From contig JALAGS010000062.1 in assembly GCA_022712315.1 (NCBI GenBank), positions 1 through 44,514 of the forward strand: 44,514 bases of DNA, read 5' to 3'. This DNA comes from Sphingobacterium sp. Its GTDB lineage: Bacteria; Bacteroidota; Bacteroidia; Sphingobacteriales; Sphingobacteriaceae. Each line of letters starts with the position of its first letter. Positions within the stretch are counted from its first letter, which is position 1. Positions 44,261 to 44,514 of this stretch are shown here, one piece after another. A model generated the notes under the pieces. That model made no database searches. It saw only the letters and a program-made list of their open reading frames with translations, and was not told the DNA's origin. A program made the translations under genes and the position numbers.

Positions 44261-44514
44261 TTTTTTATGCTTTTTCATCAAGGGTTTATGCGTGAATTTT
44301 TTTCTGATTCGTAGCACAGATCTTCGTTTTTTATACAATCGCTTGCTTCTTGATTTTCGCTGGGTAGTTGGTGATTAGGATGGTTGCCTTCGCGATTTTT
44401 TTCATGCTGAAAGAAATTTGAGACGCTTTTTATTTGCTTTAAGTGTCTTAAAATTAAGGTTTAATGGCTTTTTGAAAAAAATATTATTAAATCTATCAAA
44501 TTAGTAGTCTTTTA

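Larger units (their letters stand above)
44090..44514. other. Noncoding right edge of the window
   Basis: No gene is visible in these 425 bases. The left part holds the YeiH terminator and the IS1182-like ends; the rest is A/T-rich with long T runs and no clear promoter. A gene may begin beyond the edge. Confidence 0.5.

Overview
The window reads as chromosomal DNA of a Bacteroidota bacterium, most likely a Sphingobacteriaceae member close to Sphingobacterium. This is inferred from family content: a GLPGLI protein paired with a large TonB-receptor-like barrel, a PCMD lipoprotein paired with a PorT-like barrel, a DUF2723/TMEM260-type membrane glycosyltransferase, and glutaminyl-tRNA synthetase. 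The expression signals agree: A-rich start regions without Shine-Dalgarno sequences, and several TAnnTTTG -7 promoter boxes. I see no rRNA, tRNA, CRISPR array, prophage or plasmid genes. Most of the window is core chromosome; the clear mobile DNA is one IS1182-family insertion sequence.

Layout. 1-0.9 kb: cupin/JmjC-like oxygenase. 1-7.2 kb (minus): an AddAB-type helicase/nuclease pair for double-strand-break processing. 7.6-8.8 kb: rpsP and rimM. 8.9-9.8 kb: lipoprotein of unknown function. 10-11.1 kb: SAM-I riboswitch and metF. 11.3-14.4 kb: DUF2723 membrane protein. 14.5-17.4 kb (minus): OmpW-like porin and glnS. 17.5-20.5 kb (minus): a small exported protein, a SulP anion transporter and a beta-carbonic anhydrase, probably an inorganic-carbon module. 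20.7-24.1 kb: HerA-like DUF853 ATPase, sugar nucleotidyltransferase and a DUF2459 protein. 24.2-29.8 kb (minus): TonB-receptor-like barrel, GLPGLI protein and dnaK. 30-33.5 kb: thioredoxin-fold protein, MmcQ/YjbR protein, PCMD lipoprotein and outer-membrane barrel. 33.5-35.4 kb: IS1182 element with a frameshifted transposase. 35.4-36.4 kb (minus): isopenicillin-N-synthase-like oxygenase. 36.7-42.7 kb: a MarR regulator followed by a complete beta-oxidation operon in the order fadN-fadA-fadE. 42.8-44.1 kb: YeiH-family transporter. The last 0.4 kb is noncoding and holds a terminator and a possible short relative of the IS.

How the parts work together. The fad genes supply acyl-CoA dehydrogenation, hydration, 3-hydroxyacyl oxidation and thiolysis, with the MarR protein as the likely local regulator. 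SulP plus carbonic anhydrase would import bicarbonate and interconvert it with CO2. MetF makes the methyl donor for methionine synthesis and is fitted with a SAM sensor. AddA and AddB form one repair machine. Most neighbouring units are separated by clear intrinsic terminators, which makes operon boundaries unusually easy to read.

No wholly new multi-gene system stands out. The most unusual signals are noncoding: a perfect 24-bp inverted repeat at 30.8 kb, a perfect 17-bp hairpin in the leader of the nucleotidyltransferase, and a 119-bp sequence at the right edge whose ends resemble those of the IS1182 element.
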